A DNA stretch of 54,272 nucleotides from Desertibacillus haloalkaliphilus. GTDB lineage: Bacteria > Bacillota > Bacilli > Bacillales > KJ1-10-99. The stretch spans positions 1 to 54,272 of the forward strand of contig NZ_JAHPIV010000021.1 of assembly GCF_019039105.1 (NCBI RefSeq), read 5' to 3'. The position numbers and the translations under genes were made by a program. The notes beneath the pieces were generated by a model. That model saw nothing but the letters and a program-made list of their open reading frames with translations, was not told where the DNA came from and made no database searches. Shown one piece after another: positions 1 through 8,382 of the stretch. Each line of letters starts with the position of its first letter. Positions within the stretch are counted from its first letter, which is position 1.

Positions 1-65
1 ATAGAGCTAAAGCCGCTTAGGTCATTTTTATTATTTCCACTGTCTACTTGACAGGGGGCAGTTCA
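1..65. mobile_element. Possible terminal inverted repeat of an IS3-family element (edge of window)
   Basis: Read on the minus strand, bases 65 to about 40 start TGAACTGCCCCC and continue into TGTCAAGTAGACAG. From memory this resembles the terminal repeats of IS3-family (IS150-group) elements, which begin TGA and carry a C-rich run. No transposase is visible because the window starts here, so only the right end would be inside. The call rests on end similarity alone and is tentative. Confidence 0.3.
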
Positions 66-93
66 TTTTGTCCCAGCCTCGACTAGTTTTGTT

Positions 94-321
94 TTATCCT
101 TTTTTAATCCAGAACATTAGAACGCCATCTTCTTCTCGATCTTCAATTAATTCATGTCCGCCTGACTTCGCCCAAGCAGTTAAATCATTTTTAGCCCCTT
201 TATCTGTCGCATGAACTTCTAAAACTTGACCAGATTCTAACTCTTCCATTGCTTTTTTTGTACGAACAATCGGCATCGGACAAGCTAACCCTTTTGCATC
301 TAATACTTTATTTGAATTCAT
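94..321 (-). CDS. TusA-family sulfur carrier protein (copy 1)
   Basis: This 75-residue protein is a complete TusA/SirA-like fold. The signature CPMP near residues 14-17 carries the conserved Cys that accepts a persulfide sulfur from rhodaneses and passes it on in the cytoplasm. An AGGTTTT-preceded GGAGG ribosome site supports the ATG. It is the last gene of the first sulfur module, 38 bp after the rhodanese-MBL gene. It is very similar to the TusA copies at 5866-6093 and 14794-15021 (same DAKGLACPMPIV core, same C-terminal FWIKKG or FYIRKA style). It may receive sulfane sulfur released or consumed by the neighbouring persulfide dioxygenase-like enzyme. The family assignment is secure; the exact partner is inferred. 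Confidence 0.93.
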   Translation of the reverse strand: MNSNKVLDAKGLACPMPIVRTKKAMEELESGQVLEVHATDKGAKNDLTAWAKSGGHELIEDREEDGVLMFWIKKG

Positions 322-359
322 ATTCTAAAACCTCCAGTTTATTTTTAAAATTTATTTTG

Positions 360-1487
360 TTATCTGACTGCACAGCGATTTGGCCCAATTTCCATTTCTC
401 GCTGTTTATCTTCATCAGGTGTTACCTTACCCATGTTTGTCTCACGGATTTCTTGATACGCATTTGGTTGTGGTGGTAGGTTTTCCGTCACCATTTTTCT
501 AAATTCTTGTTCATCTTCAATATTCAACCCATGGTTTTTCTCAAATAATGTACCTAACTTCTCGGACACACTGCCATCATCATTTATTTCATCGATAATC
601 ATAAAGTGTGCTGGGAGCACCACTAGTTCTTCTGAAAGCTCACGGTATCGCTTATATAATGAATTCCTTAAGTCAGCAACCCAGTCTTCAGCCATCCCCG
701 CTAAGTCAGGTCTTCCAATCGAGTCAATGAACAGAATATCACCAGATAATAGGTACTTCTCATCAATAACAAATGACGTCGACCCGATCGTGTGCCCCGG
801 TGAATAGAGGGCGTGAATATTTATCGTTGTGTTCCCAATCGAAACATCCATTCCGCCTTCTAATGGCTCATACTTGAAAACAACCTCTGTTGCATCCTTA
901 GGAGGTAGCCAGTATGTGGCACCTGTTGCCTCAGCAATGGTTCGGCCTCCAGAAATATGATCGGCATGGAGATGTGTATCAAACACATGTGTAATTGTTG
1001 CACCGATTTCATCAGCAAAGGTAAGATACACATCGGTCATTCGAGTCGCATCGATAATCGCTGCCTCACCGTTTGAGACGGCCATATAAGAAAGACAACC
1101 TTTACCGAGACGAACAAATTGGTATAGCTCTCCACCATCTTTTAAGTCACCGACTTTGATCGGCTCAAGATGCTCACTCCATGCTTTCATGCCCCCGGCA
1201 AGATAAGCGACTGTTAAGCCTTGTCCAGATAACATCTCTGCTACCATCATTGAAGAGCCTTCTTTTGCACAAACAACTAAAACCTCTTTATCCGTTGGAA
1301 CCTTATCAAGGATTTCTTCGACCCCATCTAATAGTTCAAAATAGGGGATATTGTAGTATTCAATCTGTTCGCCTTCAATTTTCCAATCAGCGAAATCACT
1401 TTCATTACGAACATCTAAAATAAAAAATGCTTCTTTATTGATGACTTTGTTTGCTACTTCTTTTGCATTCATTGGACGTACTGACAT
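360..1487 (-). CDS. Rhodanese-metallo-beta-lactamase fusion, persulfide dioxygenase type (CstB-like, copy 1)
   Basis: The protein has 375 residues. An N-terminal rhodanese domain (about 8-110) has its active-site Cys at residue 73 in a CAKEGSS loop. A metallo-beta-lactamase domain (about 120-310) follows, with HLHADH at 172-177, His232, Asp250 and His294 as the metal set of ETHE1/persulfide dioxygenases. These enzymes oxidise low-molecular-weight persulfides to sulfite, and the rhodanese can turn sulfite plus persulfide into thiosulfate. Domain content matches CstB of the staphylococcal cst operon, though here the rhodanese is N-terminal. The C-terminal tail ends NRCAVR with a Cys that is also kept in the paralogue at 6105-7241. 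It lies between a TusA-rhodanese and a TusA gene in one operon. Confidence 0.92.
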   Translation of the reverse strand: MSVRPMNAKEVANKVINKEAFFILDVRNESDFADWKIEGEQIEYYNIPYFELLDGVEEILDKVPTDKEVLVVCAKEGSSMMVAEMLSGQGLTVAYLAGGMKAWSEHLEPIKVGDLKDGGELYQFVRLGKGCLSYMAVSNGEAAIIDATRMTDVYLTFADEIGATITHVFDTHLHADHISGGRTIAEATGATYWLPPKDATEVVFKYEPLEGGMDVSIGNTTINIHALYSPGHTIGSTSFVIDEKYLLSGDILFIDSIGRPDLAGMAEDWVADLRNSLYKRYRELSEELVVLPAHFMIIDEINDDGSVSEKLGTLFEKNHGLNIEDEQEFRKMVTENLPPQPNAYQEIRETNMGKVTPDEDKQREMEIGPNRCAVR

Positions 1488-1535
1488 GTTATTGCCCCCT
1501 TATATTTTATATCGCCAAAAACTCATTAACGTCAT

Positions 1536-2102
1536 TTATTTTGAAGTCTCACCAGACCATTCACTCATTCCTGGGACTACATTGAATACATCATTAAAAC
1601 CTGCTTCGGTTAATTTTTGAGAAGCTAAATCGCTACGACTTCCAGTTCGACAAACGACATAAATCTTAGAGTCTTTGTCAAGTTCAGTAGCACGGTCTTC
1701 TAACTCACCTAGCGGAATAGACTTTGCTCCAGGGATATGGCCAAATGCATATTCTGCTGATTCACGTACATCTAGTACAACAACATTCTCCCCAGCTGCT
1801 AACGTCTCTTGAAGCTGCTCATTACTTGCTACATGTGGATGTTTCTTTTCAGCTTTTTCTTCATCGGTTGATTTGCGAAGATAATGTTTTAAAACATCAT
1901 TTTCCTCAATTGTTCCTAAATACTGATGACCTGTACTCTCTGCCCAAGCTTTAAGGTCAGCTGTTGATCCTTGATCTGTCGCTTGCACTTCCATCACCTT
2001 ACCAGGCTCGAGATCATTCATTGCCTTTTTTGTACGCACGATTGGCATTGGGCATGCCAACCCTTTTGCATCAATCACTTGATCTGTTTTAATGGTTTCC
2101 AT
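1536..2102 (-). CDS. TusA-rhodanese fusion protein (CstA-like, copy 1)
   Basis: The 188-residue protein joins an N-terminal TusA domain (CPMP about residues 18-21) to a rhodanese domain (about 90-185) with a CRTGSRS active-site loop containing the catalytic Cys. This is the two-domain core of the multidomain sulfurtransferase CstA of cst operons, which relays persulfide sulfur between thiols. Fusing carrier and transferase would allow direct sulfur transfer. A putative CstR operator (2122-2137) and a TATAAT element lie just upstream, so the gene probably has its own persulfide-responsive promoter as well as read-through. It is paralogous to 7664-8236, with the same order and linker length. 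Cytoplasmic, with no signal peptide. Confidence 0.92.
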   Translation of the reverse strand: METIKTDQVIDAKGLACPMPIVRTKKAMNDLEPGKVMEVQATDQGSTADLKAWAESTGHQYLGTIEENDVLKHYLRKSTDEEKAEKKHPHVASNEQLQETLAAGENVVVLDVRESAEYAFGHIPGAKSIPLGELEDRATELDKDSKIYVVCRTGSRSDLASQKLTEAGFNDVFNVVPGMSEWSGETSK

Positions 2103-2121
2103 TATAACTCCTCCTCAGATT

Positions 2122-2137
2122 ATACATTATGGGGTAT
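2122..2137. promoter_or_regulatory. Putative CstR operator upstream of TusA-rhodanese gene
   Basis: The 16-mer ATACATTATGGGGTAT fits the ATAC-N8-GTAT pattern shared by eleven sites in this island. On the minus strand it lies in the spacer just before a TATAAT element; the -35 is weak. Repressor binding is inferred from the motif and the nearby cstR-type gene. Confidence 0.65.
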
Positions 2138-2155
2138 ATTAAAATTTAAAAAAAT

Positions 2156-2440
2156 TTAATCTATCTGACCTCTCCACTCGATCATGCCTCCAACCATATT
2201 CGTAGCATGATAGCCTCGACTTTCAAGAAATTTCGTCGCCATTGCACTTCGAGACCCTGAGCGACAAACAAGGATATATTCCTTTGTTTTATCTAATTCA
2301 TGTAGACGAAATTCCAATAATCCAAGCGGGATATTGATACTTCCAGGAATTTTCCCAGCAGCCACTTCATCAGGCTCACGTACGTCAATGATTGATGATT
2401 GTGGTAACGTTACGACTTTCTCAGGTGTGATTTCTTTCAT
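2156..2440 (-). CDS. Single-domain rhodanese
   Basis: This is a compact rhodanese of 94 residues when started at the ATG at 2440, which has a GGAGG site 8 bases upstream. The upstream in-frame TTG at 2470 lacks such a site. The fold markers IIDVREPDE and the active-site loop CRSGSRS are intact, so it should carry a persulfide on its Cys. The C-terminal GGMIEW is typical. It lies between a membrane-anchored rhodanese (2461-2823) and the TusA-rhodanese gene, all co-directional. It probably shuttles sulfane sulfur in the cytoplasm; its donor and acceptor cannot be read from sequence. Confidence 0.9.
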   Translation of the reverse strand: MKEITPEKVVTLPQSSIIDVREPDEVAAGKIPGSINIPLGLLEFRLHELDKTKEYILVCRSGSRSAMATKFLESRGYHATNMVGGMIEWRGQID

Positions 2441-2460
2441 AATCTCAACCTCCGTTTCGC

Positions 2461-2823
2461 TTATCTCCAAGCACTCATACCGCCTTTGACATTGGTGATC
2501 TTTTGAAAACCTAGTTTTTTAAGAACCTTAGTTGCTTTCGTACTTCGCATCCCACTTTGACAGATAACAACAACTTCTTTTTCTTTTGACAAGAGCTTTG
2601 CATTCTTTGCGAGTTCATGAAGCGGAATATTCTCAAACGTCTTGATATGATTTCTCGTATATTCACCTGGTGTTCGAACATCAATGAATTGAACGTCTTT
2701 TTTTCTTAACTTTGTTTTTAAATCTTGGGTTGATATTTGAGTAACCCCTTTGACAGGCAAAAAACGATTGACAATAAAAAGGACAACGAGCAAAAATAGT
2801 ACGCCATTAATCACTGCATCCAT
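2461..2823 (-). CDS. Membrane-anchored rhodanese
   Basis: A 120-residue protein starting with a hydrophobic segment (about residues 4-20, INGVLFLLVVLFIV) that should anchor it in the membrane. A short basic stretch follows, then a rhodanese domain with CQSGMRS as the active-site loop. The C-terminal domain is most simply cytosolic. A GGAG ribosome site supports the ATG. It lies directly upstream of the soluble rhodanese gene, with 20 bp between this stop and the next start. A membrane position would suit taking sulfur from a membrane oxidase or permease. No sulfide:quinone oxidoreductase gene is seen in the window. Confidence 0.88.
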   Translation of the reverse strand: MDAVINGVLFLLVVLFIVNRFLPVKGVTQISTQDLKTKLRKKDVQFIDVRTPGEYTRNHIKTFENIPLHELAKNAKLLSKEKEVVVICQSGMRSTKATKVLKKLGFQKITNVKGGMSAWR

Positions 2824-2844
2824 CGACTTATCTCCTTACGTTAA

Positions 2845-3324
2845 TTAAATAAATAAGTTTACGTTCCCTTCTTCAGCATCAGCAAGGTAAGCAGCTACAC
2901 CTGCATATTCTAGACCATCGATTAATTCTTCTTTTTGCAATCCTAACAGATCCATCGTCATCGTACATGCAACGAGTTTCACGCCTTGTTCTTGAGCCAT
3001 GCTAACGAGATCAGGAAGAGGCATGGCATTATGTTTCTTCATCACATGCTTAATCATCTTCGGTCCCATTCCAGCAAAGTTCATGTTCGATAGCCCCATG
3101 TGATCTGTACCTCTTGGCATCATTTTTGCAAACATTTTTTCTAAAAAGCCTTTTTTCACAGGAACATGCTCGTCTTTACGAAACGCATTTAATCCCCAAA
3201 ATGTTGAGAAAATCGTTACCTCATGATCATAAGCTGCTGCTCCGTTTGCAATAATGAATGCAGCCATCGCTTTATCATAATCCCCGCTAAAAAGAATAAT
3301 CGTTGTTTTCTTTTTTTCTGACAT
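2845..3324 (-). CDS. DsrE/DsrF-family (DsrE2-like) protein, copy 1
   Basis: The protein has 159 residues from the ATG at 3324, which has an AAAGGAG site 8 bases upstream; the GTG at 3333 is too close to that site. The start reads as a DsrE-like alpha/beta fold, and the conserved Cys lies in ACTMTMDLLGL, the pattern of the DsrE2 branch often annotated as peroxiredoxin-like. Members are thought to bind sulfur as a Cys persulfide and pass it to TusA. It is the first gene of module 1, under three predicted CstR-operator promoters at 3355-3582. The paralogue at 7257-7646 keeps the same Cys motif but lacks the central insertion. Confidence 0.85.
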   Translation of the reverse strand: MSEKKKTTIILFSGDYDKAMAAFIIANGAAAYDHEVTIFSTFWGLNAFRKDEHVPVKKGFLEKMFAKMMPRGTDHMGLSNMNFAGMGPKMIKHVMKKHNAMPLPDLVSMAQEQGVKLVACTMTMDLLGLQKEELIDGLEYAGVAAYLADAEEGNVNLFI

Positions 3325-3354
3325 AATTTCCACTCCTTTAATTTTTTCTTACAT

Positions 3355-3370
3355 ATACATGTAAGGGTAT
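3355..3370. promoter_or_regulatory. Putative CstR operator, proximal of three before sulfur module 1
   Basis: ATACATGTAAGGGTAT lies 31 bases upstream of the DsrE start. On the minus strand a TTGATC and a TGTATA-like -10 bracket it, so it could sit in a promoter spacer. Motif-based inference. Confidence 0.6.
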
Positions 3371-3446
3371 ATTATTGATCAAAAAAATATAGCCATTTAT
3401 GCTTACTTATTTTTTTGACGGTTGAATATCATCTGATATCTCTTGA

Positions 3447-3489
3447 TTACCTGTAGGGGTATTATACAATGACGACTATCAACTGTCAA
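3447..3489 (-). promoter_or_regulatory. Promoter with CstR-like operator overlapping its -10
   Basis: On the minus strand, TTGACA (3484-3489), a 17-base spacer and TATAAT (3461-3466) form a perfect sigma-A promoter. The operator-like TTACCTGTAGGGGTAT (3447-3462) begins in the -10 and extends to the expected start site, a typical repression position. Confidence 0.7.
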
Positions 3490-3553
3490 GTCTATATTTT
3501 AAGTGTAATTGCTGCTCTTTGAAACAAGTCAACTGCATTAACACTGTATCTAC

Positions 3554-3582
3554 AGTATATACCCATAAGGGTATGTTGTCAA
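3554..3582 (-). promoter_or_regulatory. Promoter with perfect CstR-like operator in the spacer
   Basis: On the minus strand, TTGACA (3577-3582), a 17-base spacer and TATACT (3554-3559) are seen. The spacer holds the perfect inverted repeat ATACCCATAAGGGTAT (3559-3574), the best site in the window. This is the outermost of three operators before the DsrE-rhodanese-TusA operon. The 3325-3723 gap holds only these sites and the hairpin at 3625-3665. Confidence 0.75.
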
Positions 3583-3624
3583 CAACCTTTAGTCAGTACT
3601 ATAAAAAAGCTTCTCGAGTACCCG

Positions 3625-3665
3625 AGGGCACTGAAAAAGTGTGACATTCACTTTTTCAGTGCCCT
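3625..3665. terminator. Hairpin terminator; member of an AGGGCAC hairpin repeat
   Basis: Arms AGGGCACTGAAAAAGTG and CACTTTTTCAGTGCCCT flank a 7-base loop. It follows the DUF302 gene (minus strand) and separates it from the sulfur-module-1 promoters. A near copy occurs at 48356-48400, with similarity (TGCCTGTTA) continuing beyond the hairpin. Confidence 0.7.
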
Positions 3666-3723
3666 TTAGCTTGCCTGTTATGTTTTCAGCAGTCTCGCGT
3701 CCCCCCAAGAGACTTTATCTTAT

Positions 3724-4107
3724 TTAAATGCTTTGATTGATGGCTTGTTCAAGTCTTTTCTCAATATCAGCTGCGACTTCATTTAAATCTTCATTATTGA
3801 TATTTTTGATCAACGCGGTTGGTCTTGGCATACCTATTTTCGTTACCTCCTGGTCACGATAGACAACAATTTTACAAGGTAAAAAATATCCAGCCATTTT
3901 ATTTTTATCCAACACCCGTTTCGCTTCATGTGGATTACAAACCTCTAACACCTTATAAGGTTGATTGAAATCTAGGCCTTTCTCTTGTAATTTCGCCTCA
4001 ATATCAAATTCCCAAAGCACACCAAACTGCTCATCAATCAAACTCGCCTTTAAGTTTTCAATCGCCTCATCGATACTACGTTGGGTTTCTACTGTATAAT
4101 CAAACAT
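3724..4107 (-). CDS. DUF302 family protein
   Basis: This 127-residue soluble protein matches the DUF302 pattern: an N-terminal FDYTVE strand, a central VLEVCNPHEAKRVL segment with a conserved Cys and His, and a LPCKIVVY strand with a second Cys. Its biochemical role is unknown. It starts 12 bp after the SulP permease, so the two are surely co-transcribed. A GGAGG site precedes the ATG. DUF302 proteins often occur with sulfur-oxidation and sulfurtransferase genes, and the two Cys residues could bind sulfur or metal; that is inference. Confidence 0.85.
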   Translation of the reverse strand: MFDYTVETQRSIDEAIENLKASLIDEQFGVLWEFDIEAKLQEKGLDFNQPYKVLEVCNPHEAKRVLDKNKMAGYFLPCKIVVYRDQEVTKIGMPRPTALIKNINNEDLNEVAADIEKRLEQAINQSI

Positions 4108-4119
4108 TTATAGTTCCTC

Positions 4120-5781
4120 CTATTTGTCGATCGCAGTTAATGCTTGTTGGATCGAGTGATATTTTAGGTTTTCACAATATTTTTTATCCCACTCAGCTTT
4201 TTTTAATAAATCCATCACTGGTCCTTTAACAGCAGCAAATAAGAACTTAATGCCACCACTGCGGGAGTTCTTCATGATTTGTTCCAATGAATCAATAGCA
4301 ACAGCATCAATGGAGTTGACACCTGAAAAATCTAAAATGACCCATTTAATCCCTTTTTTCTCGGCTATCGCCTCAGATAATTTACTTTCTAGAAACGTCA
4401 TATTAGCAAAGTAAAGCGAAGCATCGATTCGAAAAATAAGCACCTCTTCATCGGTTTTTGCTTCTGGAAAGCGTTCGACGTTTCGAAATACACGATCGTT
4501 TTTGATATATCCTAGTTCGGCCACATGAGGGTAGGCACTTCGACCAATAAATACAAGTAATGAGAACAAAATCCCAAGCAAAATGCCAACTTCAATGCCT
4601 AATACAAGTGTTGCTAAAAAGGTAATAACCCACGTCCAACCATCTGCTTTACGAATCGTAAATAGTTTCTTCGCTTCTCTCACATCAATCAATTTATAAA
4701 TGGCTGCCATGATAATCGAAGCAAGAACAGCATTTGGTAGGTAATAAAATAAGCCTGTAAAAAATAATAATGTCAAAATAATTAATACTGCCGTAATCAG
4801 TGAGGCTAGTGGAGTACGTGCTCCTGCTTGATAATTCACCGCTGAACGAGAAAAACCACCTGTTACTGAGTAAGCAGAGAAGAAAGACCCCGCTACATTC
4901 GCTAGTCCAATCCCTATTAACTCTTGGTTAGGAATAATTTTATATTTTTCTTTTGTGGCAAATGCCTTTGCTATCGATATTGCTTCCATAAATGCAATGA
5001 ATGAGATCGTTAAAGCAATCGGTAGTAGTGAACGGATCACCTCGATTGAAAAAACAGGCATACTAAATGCCGGTAGCCCCTTTGGCACTTCCCCGACAAT
5101 GTTGACGCCTCGAAGATCTAAACGAAGAAAGAATACAACTAAAATGCTGACGACGACTAAAACGAGGGGGCCAGGAATCTTCGGATATCGTTTTAAACCA
5201 ATTAATAAGACAATCCCTAATACACCAATCACAAGCGTAAGCCAATGAATGTCAGAAATTCTATTTACTGATTCCCAGACAATATCAAATACATTTTGAT
5301 CTGCCTCTAAATTAACGCCAAGTAAATGCTGTAATTGACTTAATCCGATAATAATGGCGGCTGCCGATGTAAATCCGCTAATCACCGCATTCGATAAGAA
5401 ATTGACAACAAATCCGAGTCGTAACACACCCATTAGGAATAGAATCAGTCCAACCATCAACATCAACGTTATCGCTAATGAAAGATAATGATCTGTACCT
5501 GGTTCTGCTAGTAAGGAGACACCAGCAAACACTAATAAGGAGTCCATCGCCACTGGTCCAATCGACAATTGCCGTGACGTTCCAAATAAGGCATAAACGA
5601 TCACAGGGATAGTAGATGCATATAATCCAACGACTGGTGGTAACCCTGCTAGCATCGCATACGCCATACCTTGTGGAATTAACATAACCGCTACTATTAC
5701 TCCTGCCGATATATCACCTCGTAAATCGTCAAGCTGATAGTTCGGCAACCAATTTAATGCAGGTATAAATTTTTTTAACAA
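4120..5781 (-). CDS. SulP-family anion permease with STAS domain
   Basis: A 553-residue SulP/SLC26 transporter. The membrane domain (about 1-420) has the family start LRGDISAGVIVAVMLIPQGMAYAMLAGLPPV-type helix 1, and a cytoplasmic STAS domain (about 440-553) follows. SulP proteins move sulfate, bicarbonate or other oxyanions. In this island sulfate, sulfite or thiosulfate is the likely cargo, but the sequence cannot show which. The start is TTG at 5781 with GGAGGTGA ahead. It lies 84 bp downstream of a TusA gene, with a small hairpin between them (5839-5855), and is followed by DUF302. No ABC partner is needed for this secondary carrier. Confidence 0.93.
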   Translation of the reverse strand: MLKKFIPALNWLPNYQLDDLRGDISAGVIVAVMLIPQGMAYAMLAGLPPVVGLYASTIPVIVYALFGTSRQLSIGPVAMDSLLVFAGVSLLAEPGTDHYLSLAITLMLMVGLILFLMGVLRLGFVVNFLSNAVISGFTSAAAIIIGLSQLQHLLGVNLEADQNVFDIVWESVNRISDIHWLTLVIGVLGIVLLIGLKRYPKIPGPLVLVVVSILVVFFLRLDLRGVNIVGEVPKGLPAFSMPVFSIEVIRSLLPIALTISFIAFMEAISIAKAFATKEKYKIIPNQELIGIGLANVAGSFFSAYSVTGGFSRSAVNYQAGARTPLASLITAVLIILTLLFFTGLFYYLPNAVLASIIMAAIYKLIDVREAKKLFTIRKADGWTWVITFLATLVLGIEVGILLGILFSLLVFIGRSAYPHVAELGYIKNDRVFRNVERFPEAKTDEEVLIFRIDASLYFANMTFLESKLSEAIAEKKGIKWVILDFSGVNSIDAVAIDSLEQIMKNSRSGGIKFLFAAVKGPVMDLLKKAEWDKKYCENLKYHSIQQALTAIDK

Positions 5782-5838
5782 TGAATCACCTCCCTCTCGT
5801 CATCTCAACTTTGCAACTTAACCAATATGTAAAAGGAA

Positions 5839-5855
5839 GGCCTCGAGGTGAGGCC
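5839..5855 (-). terminator. Weak intercistronic hairpin between TusA and SulP genes
   Basis: GGCCTC and GAGGCC arms with a 5-base loop are followed on the minus strand by TTCCTTTT. It may partly terminate module 2 transcripts before the permease gene. Confidence 0.4.
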
Positions 5856-5865
5856 CCCAAGTGGT

Positions 5866-6093
5866 TTAAGCTTTTCTAATATAGAATGTAAAAACACCGT
5901 TCTCTTCGCTATCGCTAATAAATTCATGCCCACTAGAGCTTGCCCAGGCAGCAAGGTCACTCTTAGCTCCTTTATCAGTTGCTAACACTTCTAACACTTC
6001 CCCAGATCGTAACTCGTCAATCGCCTTCTTTGTTTTTACGATCGGCATCGGACAAGCGAGTCCCTTAGCATCTACCACTTTATCAGCATTCAT
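5866..6093 (-). CDS. TusA-family sulfur carrier protein (copy 2)
   Basis: This is a 75-residue TusA protein when started at the ATG at 6093, which has AGGAGG seven bases upstream. An in-frame start further up would overlap the rhodanese-MBL gene and lacks such a site. The DAKGLACPMPIVKTKKA core holds the sulfur-accepting Cys. It lies 11 bp after the stop of the rhodanese-MBL gene, mirroring the arrangement of copy 1. The C-terminus FYIRKA differs slightly from the FWIKKG of the other two single-domain copies. Likely partner: the upstream fusion enzymes. Confidence 0.93.
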   Translation of the reverse strand: MNADKVVDAKGLACPMPIVKTKKAIDELRSGEVLEVLATDKGAKSDLAAWASSSGHEFISDSEENGVFTFYIRKA

Positions 6094-6104
6094 ATCGATT
6101 CCTC

Positions 6105-7241
6105 CTAACGCACCGCACAACGGTTTGGTCCAATTTCCATTTCTCGTTGCGCCTCAAGGTCAGGACTTATTTTACCCATATTCGTCTCTCGAATTTCCTG
6201 ATGAGCGTTCGGTTGTGGTGGTAAATTCTCGGTAACTGTTTTTCTAAATTGATTTTCATCAGAAATATTTAACCCATGATTTTCTTTATATAGCTTGCCT
6301 AACTTTGCAGAAACACTTCCATCTTTGTTCATTTCTTTAATCCCCATATAATGAGCAGGAAGAACCATTAACTCATCGGCTAATTTTTTATAGCGACTAT
6401 ATAAAGTATCCCTTAAGTCTCCTACCCAATCTTCTGCTTTCCCAGCTAAATCTGGACGTCCAATTGAGTCAATAAATAAAATATCACCAGTTAACAGATA
6501 CTGGTCATCAATGATAAAGGACGTACTTCCGATCGTATGCCCTGGTGAATAAATCGCTTTGATCGTAACGTTCCCTACCTTTATTTCTTCACCATCTTCA
6601 AGCTTAGCATAGGAATACGTCACTTCTTCGGCATCTTTTGGCGGTAAATGATACGTTGCTCCGAGCTTTTCAGCTAAAACACGACCTCCAGAGATATGGT
6701 CCGCATGCAGATGTGTATCAAGGACGTGCGTCAGCTTTACCTGATGTTCACTCATAAACTTCTCATACGGTTCAATCATACGGGCTGTATCAATAACCGC
6801 GGCCTCTTGATTGGATTCGATCAAATACGAGAGACAACCTTTACCAATTCTTACAAACTGGTAAATCGATCCGCCACCAGTTAAACTTCCAACTTTGATC
6901 GGCTCTAAATGTTCACTCCATGCTTTCATTCCACCTTCAATTGAATAGACATGATCATAACCCGCCTCAGCAATTTGTTGGGCAACAAACTCTGAGGAGC
7001 CACCTTTGGCACAAATCACATAAATTGGTTCGCCTTTAGGTAAATGTTCCATAATCGGATCAATGCTATCGATTAAATCGAAATAAGGTTGGTTAATAAT
7101 ATGAACATTCTCACCCTCAATTTTCCAATCATCAAAATCACCAGTGTTCCTCACATCCAAGATAAAGATTTGTTCTCCATTTAAAATCTTTTTCGTAAGT
7201 TCCTCGACCGATATTCCTTTTATAGCTGTTGCTTGCGCCAT
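6105..7241 (-). CDS. Rhodanese-metallo-beta-lactamase fusion, persulfide dioxygenase type (CstB-like, copy 2)
   Basis: 378 residues, a close paralogue of 360-1487. It has an N-terminal rhodanese with active Cys in CAKGGSS, then an MBL domain with [38 protein letters not shown] and LPAHY. All metal ligands of persulfide dioxygenases are present, so both copies should be active. The shared C-terminal block [23 protein letters not shown]-type tail ends with the same CAVR. GGGAGG precedes the ATG. Position between DsrE copy 2 and TusA copy 2 makes it part of a second full sulfur module. Two copies may differ in inducer, affinity or partner TusA. Confidence 0.92.
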   Translation of the reverse strand: MAQATAIKGISVEELTKKILNGEQIFILDVRNTGDFDDWKIEGENVHIINQPYFDLIDSIDPIMEHLPKGEPIYVICAKGGSSEFVAQQIAEAGYDHVYSIEGGMKAWSEHLEPIKVGSLTGGGSIYQFVRIGKGCLSYLIESNQEAAVIDTARMIEPYEKFMSEHQVKLTHVLDTHLHADHISGGRVLAEKLGATYHLPPKDAEEVTYSYAKLEDGEEIKVGNVTIKAIYSPGHTIGSTSFIIDDQYLLTGDILFIDSIGRPDLAGKAEDWVGDLRDTLYSRYKKLADELMVLPAHYMGIKEMNKDGSVSAKLGKLYKENHGLNISDENQFRKTVTENLPPQPNAHQEIRETNMGKISPDLEAQREMEIGPNRCAVR

Positions 7242-7256
7242 AATGAACCTCCCTCA

Positions 7257-7646
7257 TTAAAATGTAAGTGTTACATCAGCATCTTTGGCAAAAGTCAAAA
7301 ATGTAACCGCTCCACCTACGTCAATACCATCAATGAACTGCTCTTTTTCAAGGCTCATCACATCCATTGTCATCTGACATGCAATCATTTTTACACCCAT
7401 ATCATTTGCCATTCCAACAAGCTCATCCACTGCTGGAACATTTGCCTTTTGGAACCCTTCTTGAAAATGCTCAGTCCCTTCTGGCATTGGTAAAGCTTTA
7501 TGTGCTTCCTTATGAATTAAGTTCAAGCCTTCAAAGGTAAAAAAAATCCCTACTTCAGCATCCGTTGCTGCAGCTGCTGTTGCAATGTTAAACACTTTAT
7601 ACGCATCAAACATGTTTCCATTCGCAGCAATAATTGCAACTTTCAT
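7257..7646 (-). CDS. DsrE/DsrF-family (DsrE2-like) protein, copy 2
   Basis: 129 residues from the ATG at 7646, chosen because AAAAAAGGAG lies 8 bases upstream. A longer frame would run back into the TusA-rhodanese stop. It starts MKVAIIAANGNMFDAYKVFN, a typical DsrE strand-loop-helix. The Cys motif is ACQMTMDVMSL, matching ACTMTMDLLGL in copy 1. It lacks the 30-residue central insertion of copy 1 (FLEKMFAKMMPRGTDHMGLS region). It probably accepts persulfide sulfur and works with TusA. It lies between the TusA-rhodanese and rhodanese-MBL genes with short gaps, so it is in one operon. Confidence 0.84.
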   Translation of the reverse strand: MKVAIIAANGNMFDAYKVFNIATAAAATDAEVGIFFTFEGLNLIHKEAHKALPMPEGTEHFQEGFQKANVPAVDELVGMANDMGVKMIACQMTMDVMSLEKEQFIDGIDVGGAVTFLTFAKDADVTLTF

Positions 7647-7663
7647 TAGTGACAACTCCTTTT

Positions 7664-8236
7664 TTAATGATTGGTATTGATTGGACCTGTCCATTCTTGC
7701 ATGCCAGGCACGACATTTTTCACATTTTTGTACCCTTTGTCTGCTAACTTCTGTGCGGCGAAGTCACTACGCCTTCCCGTACGGCAAATCACATGGATAT
7801 CATCCGTTTTTTCTAACTCTTCAAATCGTTGTTCAAGTTCACCAAGTGGTATATGAATCGCACCTGGAATATGTCCAAATCCATATTCCGCAGGTTCTCG
7901 GACATCTAGGACGGTGATTTTTTCTTCACCTTCAATTTTCTTTGCTAATTCGTCGAAACTAATCAAATCAGGGTGCTTATTCTCTGTCACTTCTTCCTCG
8001 GCACTTGCTTTGCGAAGATAATGCTTTAGAATGCCAACCTCTTCTACTGTTCCAAGATATTGGTTACCTGTACTCTCAGCCCAGGCTTTGATATCCGCGG
8101 TCGACCCTTTATCCGTTGCTTGAATTTCGATGACTTGTCCAGGTTCAAGTGTGTTCATTTCTTTTTTCGTTTTTACAATTGGCATCGGACATGCTAACCC
8201 TTTGGCATCTAACGTTTTATTAACTTCTACTTCCAA
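7664..8236 (-). CDS. TusA-rhodanese fusion protein (CstA-like, copy 2)
   Basis: About 190 residues: a TusA domain with CPMP, then a rhodanese with ICRTGRRSD as active loop. The likely start is TTG at 8236, eight bases after AGGGGAGG; the GTG at 8245 overlaps that ribosome site. It is the first gene of module 2. Unlike module 1, no ATAC-N8-GTAT operator is seen in the 8246-8316 promoter region, so its control may differ. It is paralogous to 1536-2102 over the full length. The gene likely passes sulfur between CoA or bacillithiol persulfides and the downstream dioxygenase; this is inference from cst operons. Confidence 0.9.
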   Translation of the reverse strand: MEVEVNKTLDAKGLACPMPIVKTKKEMNTLEPGQVIEIQATDKGSTADIKAWAESTGNQYLGTVEEVGILKHYLRKASAEEEVTENKHPDLISFDELAKKIEGEEKITVLDVREPAEYGFGHIPGAIHIPLGELEQRFEELEKTDDIHVICRTGRRSDFAAQKLADKGYKNVKNVVPGMQEWTGPINTNH

Positions 8237-8316
8237 TAACCTCACCTCCCCTGTTTATTTTCACGCTAACTCACCTTTCTAACCCTAAATCGTCCCTGCC
8301 ATATTCTTCACATCAT

Positions 8317-8345
8317 AAAAAAAGAGTGCCCTAAATTTAGGACAC
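8317..8345 (-). terminator. Rho-independent terminator after histidine kinase gene
   Basis: On the minus strand GTGTCCTAAA / TTTAGGGCAC form a stem followed directly by TCTTTTTTT. It separates the two-component operon from sulfur module 2. Confidence 0.85.
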
Positions 8346-8382
8346 CCCTGTAAAATTAACTATTTTGAAACCACTTCAAAAA

